A stretch of 64,000 nucleotides of DNA from Acanthacorydalis orientalis (GCA_034766995.1 CM068322.1:6097089-6161088); one strand, 5' to 3'; shown: positions 50,641 to 62,444, counted from the first letter of the stretch. Notes: generated by a model from the letters alone, not told the origin. A program made the numbers and translations.

Positions 50641-51085
50641 TTACAAATGAAAAATAATATTGTGGAAGTGACCACCGCGTGATGTCTTACAAGTAATCAT
50701 TCGTTTATTAAAATGTTCAATAACATCCTTAGACAACTGGGGTTTCTATCTCAACCAATTACTCTTCGGATTTAAATTTTTAGGTCGGAAATTGTTTTAA
50801 AATTCTTAGCGTATACTTGTTCTTTAACGTAACTCCAATGAAAATAATACAGCGATGTTTATTCACAGAATCTCGATTGCTAATGAATGTTTTCATTTCT
50901 GGAAATAACACGACCAAGAAATTTCGTCCTCGATAAATCAATTATTTTACCAGTTGTATGTTTGGTTATACCGTTCTGCTGGAATCACATGTCCTCCAGA
51001 TAAACATTATTCAATTCTACCCACAAAAAAATGGTTTTCATGTTCCGGTATCTTCATTCACACTAATGGCTTTACTAGTCTGATT
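50641..51085 (-). pseudogene. DUF4817/DDE-type transposase pseudogene, 3' half
   Basis: Read on the minus strand: FFENQTSKAISVNED, then FQQNGITKHTTGKIIDLSRT (the second catalytic position is Asn in place of Asp in the usual QDGAT-H box), FLGRVISRNENIH, YVKEQVYAKNFKTISDLKI, then after a frameshift QLSKDVIEHFNKRMITCKTS and RGGHFHNIIFHL with a stop at 50641. The N-terminal DNA-binding domain and the first Asp are absent. A putative element end, AGTTTGCGC near 50584-50592, resembles the GTTGCGC end of the copy at 16200-17494. Inactive. Confidence 0.8.
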
Positions 51086-51490
51086 CTCAAAAAAAATCAT
51101 ATTTTTTCTACTAGGTAATTTTACGATCTCGCTTCTAATTTCAAGAATTATCTACATAAAAATTTACAAAAAAGTGGAAGTGTTTCAATGATTTTAACTC
51201 CAAGACAATCTGTAGAGTACACTTTTTTAGCTTTTATTTATCTGAAGATAGCAATGAACTTTATTATAGAAATCATATGAAAATCGATTCAGTAGTTCCT
51301 AAATTTTGACCTCGAATACGAACTAAAGATCTTAGTGAACAAAAAATTATTTCTTTATAATATATATATATATATATACTTCAAAAATAATATCCTAACA
51401 TATACAGAATATTTTATTTTGTTTTGCTCTTTATCGAACTGTGAACATATAGTGTATTAATAATGTGTGTGTATGTATATATATATATAT
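51086..51490. other. AT-rich DNA with a degenerate repeat tail
   Basis: 51275-51320 (ATGAAAATCGATTCAGTAGT) has the 'aaaatcggttcagtagtt' flavour seen at the ends of many insect repeats, but I cannot assign it. TA runs at 51360-51380 and 51474-51489. Confidence 0.4.
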
Positions 51491-52426
51491 TGAGACGTTG
51501 CATTGATAGCCGCTGTTATTTTTCTTTTTTTGAGCATTTATTTCAATAAAAAAATGTGTCAATATACAAATCAAAGTATTTTCCCTTGGACCTATGACTT
51601 TTTTCCACTTTTCTGACAGAAGTTCAATTCCATGAAAAAGAAATAGTCTTTCATTTGAGGCAATCAATTCACTAATACAATTTTCGACTTATCTGTAATT
51701 ATGGAAATGTGCATCTTCCAAAGCGGGTTGCATCGATCGGAACAGATAGTGGTAATCGGTTAGGGTTAGGTCCGGACAAAACACTGGGTGCGGGAGAATT
51801 TCCAATTCGAGATCTATCAGTGTTTGTTTCACGGCTATATGAACATAGGGCCGAGAGTTATTATGGAAAAGAATCACTTTTCGGTGATTTGATGCAATTA
51901 ATGGTCGTTTTTTATATCAAATTATATTCAAACTCTCCAGTTGTTGTCGATAACGTTGATTTATCGACTTCGAGCTGTCGAGCCAGTTCTTTGAATGTTT
52001 GAGCAGGGTTTTCTTTCAATAAAATTTGCAGTTGTTCGTCTTCGAACTTTTTCTATTGACCTGGCCGTTTACCATAAACGTCACAATCATCACTTTTGAA
52101 TCGTCGAAACCAATCTTTACTTATTTTTTCGATGGAGCAAATTCATCAAAAGTTTTCGCATGTAATCGATGAGCTTCAGATGCACTTTTTTCCAAATCAA
52201 AGTAGTGTAAAAGTACATATCGTGAAAACAACTTATTGTATTCCATTTTAATTCGGTTATAGAAAAGCACTTGTGTAAACAAAGGACGGCATCTGAGGAC
52301 TGAATAGATGACTGATTAGTAGGAAATGTTTACACTGGATAGTGACATAAGAGACATCTGTCACTGCCCACAGCATACATACCTAGAGCCATCTACACGT
52401 AAACAGCGACTTTCAATGCAACCTCA
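51491..52426 (-). mobile_element. Internally deleted mariner
   Basis: Both ends match: TTGAGACGTTGCATTGATAG at 51490 and, read inward from 52426, TGAGGTTGCATTGAAAGTCG, with TA outside. The minus-strand transposase begins MEYNKLFSRYVLLHYF (about 52246) and shows KDWFRRFKSDDCDVYGKRPG, FEDEQLQILLKENPAQTFKE and LARQLEVDKSTLS (second HTH). A deletion then removes the region with the first Asp. The 3' part resumes KVILFHNNSRPYVHIAVKQ, where Asn replaces the second Asp of the usual HDNARPH box, then PDLTLTDYHYLFRSM (third Asp kept) and ELLSEKWKKVIG. About 940 bp against a normal ~1.3 kb. Inactive. Lineage differs from the Hsmar1-like copy and resembles those annotated as SETMAR-like in insects. Confidence 0.87.
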
Positions 52427-52727
52427 TATTATATGCATAAACATCGTTTTTCATTCTTCTTCCATTATGTAATCATAAAAAAGACAAAGAAAGAAATGCA
52501 AACTAGTCAACTAAAATAGAAACGAAGTCATATACTCGTACATTACTTGTTTTCATCCATTCTCATTCTTAATACCCTGTATTTCGTTCAATTTGTAGCT
52601 AACTCTTATATTAATGATGGCACTATTAACTTCTATTGTAATTGCTTTGTAAGAATATAAAACTCATATTTATTTGGTGACTATTTATTATATATATATA
52701 TATATAATAAAACAATATATATATATA

Positions 52728-52782
<55 letters not shown>

Positions 52783-53049
52783 TTAATAATATATATATAT
52801 ATATTTATTAGATATATATATATATATATATATATATGTAAATATTAATGTATGCATGTATACGCTACAAGTACATTGAATTAAAAATTACGTTTTTTAC
52901 ATTTTTAATTATATAATTCTGTGCATCTTTATTTTATATTCTAATGTCGGTTCATATTTGCTATATCATTTAATGCAATTGTGTTATTTTCTGTTTGTTC
53001 TAAAATTTGTGTTTCACTTCCTTAAGAACTTCATACTTTTTTCTAATCT
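52427..53049. other. AT-rich DNA with a broken TA array
   Basis: TA tract at 52690-52840 interrupted by AATAAAACA, TTTA and GATA segments. No gene. Confidence 0.7.
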
Positions 53050-53150
53050 TAAATGTTCAATAAATGAATTTAATTTCTGATTTATGAGGAAATAATCATA
53101 CATTTGTAAAAACTGAATTTAGTCACAGTACCAAAAACTATATTTTGTAT
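53050..53150 (+). repeat. FB fold-back repeat, copy 11 (right arm)
   Basis: AAATGTTCAATAAATGAATT, CTGATTTATGAGGAAATAAT, TGAATTTAGTCACAGTACC in the family's order. Confidence 0.45.
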
Positions 53151-54694
53151 AGCACAATTTCTCTGAAGTAATAAAATGTTACATGTTTTATCATTTGTTC
53201 ATAAATAGTATACAAATAGTAATTTACGCAAAATTATTGAATAATATGAAGATAAATAATATATTTATATATATAAATATATATATATATATATAATGAA
53301 TAACATTATTGCAAATTGCAATCTAGGTAGATGTAAGAGACCAGCACTTTAAAAAAATAATTAATATTTAAGCATTATTTGGAATATTTCATAAAATAAT
53401 TTACAGTCAATAAAATGATTTCTGTTCAAATCGGTTTACAAAACTTCACAATAAGAAAATATCTTAACCTTTCTAACAAAGCCTCAATATGCTTCAGCTT
53501 TAGGTACTAAACTATTTACAATACAGAAATAAAAAATCAAACTATATTTTTGGTTCCGTTCAAAATATATTATATTCTATTGTCAAGTTCTTACTAAGAA
53601 TGCAGAGATTATCACCTTCTACAACTACAAAAAGCTGAAACCAGGCAAAACCACATAGTAATTTCAGTGGTACTGACAGTACAGGAGTATATTATCATTG
53701 TTTGATGTCTTAAATTTGCTAATTTTCACTTTTATAAAAGTTTATTTTTCGAATAAATATTCTAGAAATAAATACCAGTATTATAATATTGTTTAAGCAA
53801 ATAATATAATGCAAAACTTATATAATTCAGGGAAGATCAAGGAAGACCAATATAAAGATGTTTTGGAAACTATACTGCAACTACAGACCAAGATTGGTAT
53901 CGTAACCTTGAGCACAGCTTTAGCACAAAGCCGATTTATGCATTAAAATGTATAATGTATGAATCTGGTAAATGCCCTTAAATCAAGCACTTGACAAGTA
54001 TTTTAGATTACTGTACTTTCTGTACTTTTTCAATTATCATTCACGTCCTAAAAATTAATAAATCTATCATTATTTTAGAAGAAACAATTATTAAATATGG
54101 AAAAATTGATTTCACTTAATTTAATGTACGACAAAAATTATACTTTTAATATCATTATATAGAATACACAAGGACTTCGTTAATTTCTCTCAAGCTTATG
54201 TAAAAATTAATGAAAATTTCATGTACTTTAAGCAAATACACAAACATCAACTAAAATACAGACTTAATTTATTCATATTGTTTACTTACGAAAATAAAAA
54301 TGAATGGGCATATAATATTAGATAGTGTGTAGAGCTTAAAATATTGTATTTTAATCACTATACATACCCATACCAACTGTGCTGATCACGTTCATCTGAT
54401 ATTGAAAATGATACATTTTGATTACTTAGTATGAATAATTTGAACCAGTATAAGCTATGTACGCCGAATAGGTAAATGGGAATTTTTGCAATCTATCTTA
54501 AAATAGTATGTTAGTTGCATAGGAATCGAAAAAAAAATTCATAGACTAATTTGATTTTAGTGTGTAACTTATTTTAACTTTTTTGTAAAGTCGTTTACAA
54601 AACATTTTATTCAGTAAAAACAAAATTATTTTAAAAATCTATAATTTATATTCCACTGAATGTAAATAAATTTGGTTGTAAAATATTGTAACAG
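53151..54694. other. AT-rich DNA, no recognised gene
   Basis: TA run at 53257-53296. A short segment near 53826-53935 (GRPI, DQDWYRNLEHSFS in one frame) faintly recalls the 'GRP...DR..WR' end of LINE proteins but is too weak to call. Confidence 0.5.
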
Positions 54695-55591
54695 AATGGA
54701 CAATCTTATCCTGGTTGTGCGATGGTATGAGGGTTGTTCAAAACATAATTAAAATTTTGTGAACTGTCAAACCTTACTCTGTCACGGACAATACAAAAAA
54801 GGGTTAAATTCCAGTTTTTAAAATATCTTACTTCCTGTTACAGGTAAAAGAGAAATTAAAAACTCATTTTGTAGAGAATTTAATTCTCTACAACTTTAGT
54901 CTTCATACTTTTTTCATGTGGTAAATATTTTTTTATTTATTGCAAAAAAAACTTTTTTAAATTTTTCTACTTTTTCGTTCGTTTGACGTTCAAAATACCC
55001 ATCAACAAAGTTGTAGAGCATGAATAAATCTACAACTTTCTTATTATTTTTTTTATGCAATAAATGTTTATTGTTTCACACTGCTGCAAAAGGCCTCGTG
55101 TACCGTAGCGCGAAACTACCAGGTCGACGCAACACCATGGGAAACGATATTACAGTTCCGCGCATACAGTACATGCGGCCTTTTGCAGCAGTGTAAAACA
55201 ATAAATATTTATTGCAAAAAAAGTTTAATATGAAAGTTGTACATTTTTTCATGCTCTACAACTTTTTTAATAAGTATCTTGAACGTCAAACGAATTAAGA
55301 AGGAGAAAAAAGAAGAAAAATAAAAAAAAAATTTAACCTGTTTTTTTTGCAATATTTATCACACAAAAAAAGTATGAGAACCAAAGTTGTACTGAATTAA
55401 ATTCTCTACAAAATGGATTTTAAATTTATGTTGTAACTATAATAGAAAACAAGATATTTAAAAAAATAATTTAGAATTTAACACTTTTTTTCGCTCTGGC
55501 CGCGACAGCGTACGTTTTGACAATTCACAACAGTGTAATTATACTTTAGACAACCCCCCCCCATCTCAAAACCAGGATTAGTGTGTCCATT
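54695..55591. mobile_element. 897-bp giant inverted repeat (fold-back/MITE)
   Basis: Two arms of about 420-440 bp (54695-55117 and 55154-55591) are inverted copies of each other with modest divergence, around a 36-base loop. Outer ends: AATGGACAATCTTATCCTGG on the left, AATGGACACACTAATCCTGG read inward on the right. Inner ends: CACTGCTGCAAAAGGCC in both arms, continuing through a GC-rich block. Each arm also holds a smaller palindrome (GTAGAGAATTTAATTCTCTA, left arm) and a CGTTTGACGTTCAA segment. There is no open frame of note, so it would be non-autonomous. The superfamily and target duplication are not resolved. Confidence 0.85.
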
Positions 55592-56029
55592 TTAATGCAA
55601 GAATAGGTCCAAATTTTATCCATATGTACTAGACTAATTCAAATAAAATTAATTATCAAATATTAATTAATTTTAATTTGACATTAGCGAATATGATATT
55701 TACTAATGGAAGTAGTAGCACATATATATATAGGATATATTACATAATATCATTAATACATGTCAATAAAAAAAATCGTATTTTCTGTCAACAAAATGGA
55801 TAGATGGTTTTTATTCTTTCAATAAACTAAATGCGCTTTGAAACGTATTAAATTTATAAGCGATATATACTATTAAAATGATGAACGTATTTCTACGTCT
55901 ATTTCTCATCTAGTATCCATTTCAATTCAATATTAAACCCATTGCATTTTATACAGTCCATGTATACGGATAATAATTGTAATAAAAAGAAATTTGTAAG
56001 CTGAAATCCTCTTTAATAGTATTATGCGA
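55592..56029. other. AT-rich DNA, nothing recognised
   Basis: No gene or repeat family recognised. Confidence 0.6.
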
Positions 56030-56410
56030 AGAGCTGTAAAGCTCTAGCTAGAGACATAGAAAGCCCCATGTACAGTCACCGTCTCCACGCAAACTTCCGA
56101 TGAATACTGACAAAATAACTGAGGACGACGACTACGACGGCCACTAAACAAAGTTGTTGCGTCTCGACAAATCCACTACCAACAGAAAGTAGTACTGCAG
56201 AAATAGTAGTGGTAGTAGTTCCGTGAATGTAATCAGCCGTAATGAAATTTACTCATTTCGAAAATGATATCCACAAAGAAGCTTTCCGTGTAACGCGAAC
56301 AGTTTGACTTCATTGTTGTTTCATTCGTTGGATTTATGTTGGCTCGTTTCATTCGTCTGCTGTTCCCGAGGCATCGTTACACGAACATGTAACTTGTTGA
56401 TAGGATTTAT
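56030..56410. promoter_or_regulatory. CpG-richer island, candidate regulatory DNA
   Basis: Balanced composition with GTCACCGTCTCCACGC, GACGACGACTACGACGGCC and GTAACGCGAACAG, plus a purine-rich GTAGTGGTAGTAG stretch. No recognisable frame. Conserved non-coding function is an inference. Confidence 0.3.
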
Positions 56411-56564
56411 AATACGTGAATAATCTTCATAATTGACGAGATGACAATACAGATAATTTACAAGAGTTATATGCTTTCAGTTCAGCGATTCAATCGCGGA
56501 TTAGCGAAAATAATTTGTAATTCTTTTTTATTTATTTTCTCTATACAACTATAAATTTTGTATA

Positions 56565-57820
56565 CGAGAGCGGTTTAAGAGTAACTGGCTTCGTGTACTC
56601 GCTGAGAGAGAGCGGAGAACAGTTGTATATATTTCCATTTAGATCCAGCCCGTTCAGTAACTCATGTGAAGTTACAAGTCATTCTGTCACTAGTTCTTCG
56701 TTTGGCAGATGATAAGAATATAAACAATTCGTACGAAAGTGCAAAATAGATAAAATTTTAATTCGAAGTGTGATTCAATTCTTTTTTTTGGAAGAGAAAA
56801 CAGCAGAGGACAGAGAGGATACTTTCTCTCTGTTGTATCTCGAATGCACCTCTCTACAGAGAGGTACATTCAATGAATCTTGTGTTTCTTACGAAACCGT
56901 TCAACTCGGGTTGAATGAATTTAAACGTGGAAGAGCAAGCATCAAAGACGGCTCTACGTTCAGGAATCCCGATAACAGCTGTCATGCCAAAATATGATTT
57001 TATCCGACCCAAGAGTGACAATGAGCGAGATAATAAAAGTCATAAGCATCTCAACTGAGCGAACGCATTTCATTTTTAATAATGACTTGCGTATCAAAAC
57101 TTTTCGCAAAATGGGTGCCGTGTTTGCTCACTGTAAAAAACGAGTTTTAACGTTAACATCAGCTGACTTCTTGGCTGACTATGTAAAACTTCAATGGATT
57201 TCATGTGACATTTAATGATTATGGACAAAACTTGGATTCGTCATTACACGCCAGAATCGAAAACGTAATCAAAATAATGGACTGCACGCGGTAAAAGAGT
57301 CTCGAATAAGAAAAAGACGGTTCACTCAACTGGTAAGTTGATACCGTCAATTTTCTGGCATGCGAAAACAATTCTCTTGATTAACCATCTTCATAAGGAA
57401 AAAACAGTTACTTTCCAATACTACAGAGCACTTTTGGAGAAGTTGAAGGCAGAGATCGTGGAGAAACGTCCCAGAATACCCACGAGAAAATAATTGTTTC
57501 ACCATAACGATTAACGGATTTATATTCAATCATTATCGCTCAGCAAACACTGGTCGAATTGAAGTTCGAAAACCTTCTGAGTTCACAGTATTTGCCTAAT
57601 TTAATTCGCTTGAATTTCTATCTGTTACACAAACTTCAATTTTTTCTGGTTAGAAAGTAATTTGTGTCGAACGCAGAGGTTGATAGAGGCCGCAATCGGA
57701 AATTTTGAGGACCACGAAGAAATCAACTTCCAAGAGAGAATGATGGGCTGGGGTCTCCATCATTCTGTCATCAAGTGTGTCGAGCTTCGGGGGTATTGTG
57801 ACAAAAAAATTAAATACGCT
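56565..57820 (+). mobile_element. Mariner remnant, right end lost at a MITE
   Basis: The left end reads CGAGAGCGGTTTAAGAGTAA after a TA, a form common in insect mariners. The + strand transposase is traceable: LNEFKRGRASIKDGS, ILSDPRVTMSEIIKVISIST, DLRIKTFRKMGAVFAHCKKR, IMDKTWIRHYTPES (first Asp, about 57225), STGKLIPSIFWHAK, LLEKLKAEIVEKRPRIPTRK, LFHHND (second Asp box altered, about 57500), then heavy decay and a C-terminal trace VIKCVELRGYCDKKIKYA ending at 57820. Frameshifts and stops separate these pieces. The right terminal repeat is absent because the MITE at 57825 begins at once. Inactive. Confidence 0.82.
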
Positions 57821-57824
57821 TTAA

Positions 57825-58492
57825 GGGGACCCGGTGGTCTAGAATTTTCGAAAAATCGATTTTTTTTTTCGAAAGTATAGTATCTTAAAAATATACTGTT
57901 AAAATTTGATGACGAAATTCAGAGGTAGAAGAATAAGTGGAGCAGTTGAAACTTTAAACGCGTTTATCTCAAAACTACTTTTTTCGTCTTGCGGGGGCCA
58001 GAAAAAAAACTACTTGACCGATTTGTCTGAAATTTTAATATGTTATTCTGAATAGTTCTACAATAAATATTTTACGGAACTAATAGTTTCCATAAAATAT
58101 TTATATTTTTTTTATTAACAAAACATTCAAAAATACTGGTCGTTTTCAAACTTGTACTTTTGACTACGCGCCATTTTGTCAATTTTTTTTTTTATTCTAC
58201 TTCCTGCGATAGCTATACTTATACTAATTAAAAATTCGTCAATTGTTTTATTTCAGATCAGAGGGAGAGATAAATCATCATTCACCACGCAATTCAATTT
58301 TTTTAGAGGGAGACTTCAGCATCATTTTTCTAATTTAAAAAAAATTTTTTTTTGTCTTTATTTTCATTTTTGTGTAGTTTATTAGTAATAAAATAAGTGT
58401 AAAAAAATTTGAAAGCATTATTCATTACCCTCATATAGAAAAATTTTTTTTAAAATAGTTTAAATTTTAGGCTGATAGACCACCGGGTCCTA
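57825..58492. mobile_element. 670-bp MITE with GGACCCGGTGGTCTA ends
   Basis: Terminal inverted repeats GGGGACCCGGTGGTCTAG (left) and, read inward on the right, AGGACCCGGTGGTCTATC are nearly perfect over 15 bases. A TTAA precedes the left end, which might fit a TTAA-targeting superfamily such as Kolobok or piggyBac, but the right flank (ATTTATAA) does not show it. There is no transposase inside. The frame 58176-58385 is Phe/Leu-rich low complexity. Confidence 0.7.
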
Positions 58493-58681
58493 TTTATAAT
58501 TTATATTTTAAATAAAAATATTTTTCACTTGTATGCCTATTAATAAATAATCCATTAATGGCAAATCATGCTATCAAAATTAATTAAGTACAAAAGATAG
58601 CTTTTATAAATAGAAATTGACAAAACTCAATTAAGTACACTAAATATTCTGTATTTTGCCGTTCGAACCCAAATGTGGATA

Positions 58682-58800
58682 AGAAATAATCAAAAATAAT
58701 CAATAATGAGTTGTTGAATATTTTTGATCAAAAAAAAAGTTTGTGTGTTATATAGAATGAAAAAGAATTCATTTATGAAATTGAACTATATTTTATAGTC
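58682..58800 (+). repeat. FB fold-back repeat, copy 12 (right arm)
   Basis: AAAAATAATCAATAATGAGT, GTTGAATATTTTTGATCAAA, TTTGTGTGTTATATAGAATG and AATTCATTTATGAAATTGAA follow the family order. Confidence 0.5.
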
Positions 58801-60146
58801 GACTGAATTTGATTTAATCTTAACTAAGAGAATAAATTTTATATTAATTTTTTTGTTTACGAGTAATGATAATAATTGCAACGTTCAAAATAGAACTATA
58901 CAAGTGCCTAACTTCATATAACTAAATTTACAAAAACTTAAAAATATCAATATACAGTTAAATTTATAGAAATTAAGTTTAAATGCTGGAAATTCTACAT
59001 TGAAACAACAATAAGAATAAATTTTATAATCAATTCAAGGAAAAAAATTCGTCAGATTATGAAAACGCAACATAAAAGAAATTAACTCTTCTATTATAAG
59101 CTGTGCTGTTTACACTTTTGACAATCTGGAGCAATAAAACGTACAATTCATAACTTTCGTACTTCATGAAATACATCTTATTTTATATTAACACATTACC
59201 GGAGACATAAAAATGTTTTTTGTTGACTGCTCGTGGAATTCCGGAGACATATAAATAAGGTTTTACGCACTATGCATTAAATGTTAGCGATAAATAAATA
59301 TGTGTTACAATACATATGCTAAAGATGATATTTCTTATCAACTAGACTAATACTGCTACTGATACTGATCATATTTAAAGCAAAAGATAATAGCAAATTT
59401 CAACCTTCATCCCCATAACTTTCAAAAATTTCTTTTAATCACTTTAAAATAAGCAAAGTCAATAAAATGCCCAAAACCATATATTTATTATTACTTTGAC
59501 TTATTACTGGCCAAATGCAGGTACATTTGGAATATTTCTTTAACACTAGATTTACGGAACTCATCAATTTGACGCGTTTCTGATTTCATGCTTAAAAATT
59601 CCGGACATGTAAATATTATTTTCTAGTTATTATGTATTGGTTTTTAATGATATAATGTAGTAAATATATACCTCCACTCATTTTATCCGAAAGACCTATA
59701 TTTTTTTATTTCTATATGTTGTATACCTATTTTTACGAAAATCCGTCAAATTGGCAATTTGTTAATTTACAATCAATCATTTCAATTGTTGCGGAATAAC
59801 AAAAATAAAAATGAGAATGAGTAAGGAAAAACAAAATAAATAACAGCTGTTTAGCAGCGAGTACGTAAACGAACAGCTTTGAACTATTTGTTTACAAAAA
59901 GAGCAAACCTTGTCATATCACGAATGATCGTCTCAACCGTGCACTTTGCAGAGAAAGGATATTATATTTGGAAATTTAGTGAGGCTGAACATGTTATTTA
60001 TAATACAATTGGAGCAAAACGAGTGATTCTTTCAGAAATGAATTTTGCAGAAAAGGAAGTGGAGTTTATTTACTAAACAAAGATTTGAATTTTTCAAGGT
60101 AGTTTGAAAATCTATCCATAAAGATATATTTTTTTACATTTATGTT
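58801..60146. other. AT-rich DNA, possible 5' part of the piggyBac element
   Basis: 59186-59260 (TTAACACATTACCGGAGACA, then CCGGAGACATATAAATAAGG) could be an old piggyBac-like terminus because it starts at TTAA, but no matching right end was found. The frame 59879-60076 precedes the transposase traces and may be its degraded N-terminus; I see no diagnostic motif there. Confidence 0.35.
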
Positions 60147-61260
60147 GTGCCTACTTGGCTAGGTATTATGGACAAGTCTCGAAAAGATATTGAATTGATA
60201 AAAAAACTAACCAGTATAGATGAACGTCTATCTGGATCGGATTTTGATGCAAGTGTTACCGAACTAACGTTGATTTCTGTAATATGGGACAGATTTATCC
60301 AAAATAGTCAGGCTTGTTATAAGCCTGCCATGAACATTACAATCGATGAACAATTGTTCACAACTAAAGCTAGATGCCGATTTACACAGTACATCCAAAA
60401 TAAGGCCGATAAATTCAGCATTAGTTTTGGTTGGCATCGGACGTTACAAGCAAATATCTTGTAAATGGTTTCCCATATTTAGGGAAAGACGAAATACGAC
60501 CATCAAATATACCTTTGAGCGAATTCGTCGTGATCAAGCTTGCTGAAGCAGATTTAGGCCGTGGAAAAAACATTAATACTGACAACTTTTTTACAAGCAT
60601 TTTCCTTGAGAAAAAGTTGCTTGCAAAGAAAACAACTCTTCTGGGGACTATACGTGCAAACAGAAGAGAATTGCCAAAAATTGGAAAGGCTAAGAAGGAT
60701 AATATGATCCGATTTTCCACAAAACTTTATAAATTAGATGAGTACGTTCTCACAGTTTACAAATCCAAGCCAAACGAAAAGGTATTATTGCTCAGTTCTT
60801 AACGTGAAAATATCGAAATAGAAGGATATGTAAACGTGTCCCTGAAAGAATCATATTTTACAACAAAACCAAGTTTAGGGTGGATGTTGTAGACCAAATG
60901 GCTAGAAAATATAGCGTGAAAGCAGTGTTCCGTAGATGGTCCCTTCAAGTGTTTTATAACATTTTAGATTTGGCAGCCATCAATGCCTGGATATTGTATA
61001 AAGAGACCACTGGAGTAAACATATCTAGAAAGAATTTTATTTTTCAACTGGCTAATGAACTAGGCAGTGATCTTTGCGACGAACAAAATACTATTTCCAA
61101 TTCATTGCCAGTTATACAAAATCTTAATGTACGAAAGTTTTGCCAAATCGGATTATGTAAGAAAAATAGATCTAATAATATTTGTATTGAGTGTAACAAG
61201 TATGTATGCGGAAAGTGTACACTTAAAATGGAGTTTATATGTAAAAAATGTAATGAATAA
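60147..61260 (+). pseudogene. piggyBac-like transposase pseudogene
   Basis: piggyBac transposases cut and paste at TTAA using an RNase-H-like fold with four Asp residues. Three overlapping or adjacent frames carry it here. Frame 1 (60147-60464): VIWDRFIQNSQACYKPAMN, then ITIDEQLF (first Asp) and CRFTQYIQNKADKFSI. Frame 2 (60431-60802): GRGKNINTDNFFTSIFLEKK (second Asp), LLGTIRANRRELPKIGKAKK. Frame 3 (60880-61260): MDVVDQMARKYSVKAVFRRW (third and fourth Asp of the D-x-x-D box), NILDLAAINAWILYKET, and a Cys-rich C-terminal finger (KFCQIGLCKK, CIECNKYVCGKCTL, ICKKC). Only two frame changes and few stops separate the pieces, so this is a relatively young relic. It is the least decayed transposase in the window. 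Terminal repeats were not identified. Confidence 0.9.
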
Positions 61261-61751
61261 ACGTACTTAATAAAAATCTATTGATTTGAAAAGCTTTTAG
61301 TTAAAAAGGATTTCAAAAATTTAAAAACTATCCGCAGCTTCAAAAAATCAGTCATTCTTTTTTGTAATACGTGGTCTTAAATTTTTTGCCTGCAGTGTAT
61401 GTTAGACTAAAAATTATCTCTACTCTTTTTTGTCTAATTTAATTCGTAATTTTTATGTACCCAGAGTCACTTGCATGACTGGGACGAGTATTTTAATACC
61501 TCATTTGTCAAAATTGGTCGAATCGTTTTGAAATTACAGTGGCACTTTTTTCGTCACTGGCGAAATGACATTTTACAGTCGCTATCTTGATTTGTTTGAA
61601 AAACTATGCAACCGTTTTTTAATAGAGATTAAAAAAAATGGTTGACATCTTGATAACCAAAATCGATCAAACCGTTTGCGCTCTAGGTGGGAACAAATGA
61701 ACATAGTTACATACATATATATACACACGCAAAATATTAACTTTTAAAATA
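61261..61751. other. 3' flank of piggyBac, unassigned repeat-like tail
   Basis: 61650-61690 (AAAATCGATCAAACCGTTTG, CTCTAGGTGGGAACAAATG) has the phrase structure of repeat tails common in insects. I cannot tell whether it belongs to the piggyBac element. Confidence 0.35.
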
Positions 61752-61884
61752 TTGACTTTTTTACATGTTTTCATTAATAATACACGCTAGATAATAAAAT
61801 GCTTATATCTTACACATTTTTTTAAATTTTAATAAATCCTTGTAGAAACATTAAACACAAACTTTAAAAATATATAATCAAAAA
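61752..61884 (+). repeat. 133-bp direct repeat, copy 1
   Basis: About 96% identical by eye to 62445-62578, in the same orientation, from TTGACTTTTTTACATG to TATATAATCAAAAA. Non-coding. Confidence 0.9.
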
Positions 61885-62125
61885 CACTACACTTCTCCTT
61901 TCGGCTTCACCGTAGTCATGTAAAAAATGTCACTTCAGATTTAATACAAAAGTATTTGATATTTTAAAAGTTATAACCATTTTTGTAAAAAATTCAGCAT
62001 AGTCGAAAATCTTAAAATATACCTGCTATACCCATCAATTTGTGCGCAAATGGCATGGACCGTAATGTGTTATTATAGGTGAAATTTCAAACTGATCTGC
62101 CTATTTGTTCTTAAGATACTAAGTA

Positions 62126-62232
62126 TTAGGTTGGTAGACAATTAACATGAACACGATAAAATGTCACTTTTATTAAAAAAAATTAAGGTAAGAATTCAGA
62201 AAACAAAACCACAATTATTTTCCACCAATTAA
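62126..62232 (-). mobile_element. 107-bp mariner mini-MITE
   Basis: The left end is TTAGGTTGGTAGACAATTAA. The remaining sequence (AACATGAACACGATAAAATG, TCACTTTTATT, AAAATTAAGG) is the reverse complement of the leader of the 570-bp derivatives, and the right end, read inward, is TTAATTGGTGGAAAATAATT. TA flanks both sides (62124-62125 and 62233-62234). Only the termini and about 70 bp of leader remain, so it is the smallest deletion class of this mariner lineage. Confidence 0.85.
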
Positions 62233-62444
62233 TAGATTAAATGTAAAATGTTATTTCGAGAAAAACGGTGTGTAAAGTTTCAAATATAGTTTACAATAAA
62301 ATTAAATGTATTTTGTGAAAAAATGTGAATTCAATTTAATATGTACACATGGAAAGTATTCTACGTTGCATGGAATGGAAAAATTGAATAACTAAGAGAA
62401 AAATTCTTGATTAGAATATTTCGACAGATGGTCGAGATATTAAG

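Noticed and set aside
53826..53935. Possible LINE C-terminal trace (GRPI ... WYRNLEHSFS)
   Set aside because: Only a few weakly spaced residues match, and there is no supporting upstream motif.
59186..59260. Possible left terminus of the piggyBac element at TTAA
   Set aside because: No matching inverted right end was found, so the element boundary is not claimed.
60421..60720. Minus-strand 99-codon frame
   Set aside because: It is the antisense shadow of the piggyBac transposase.
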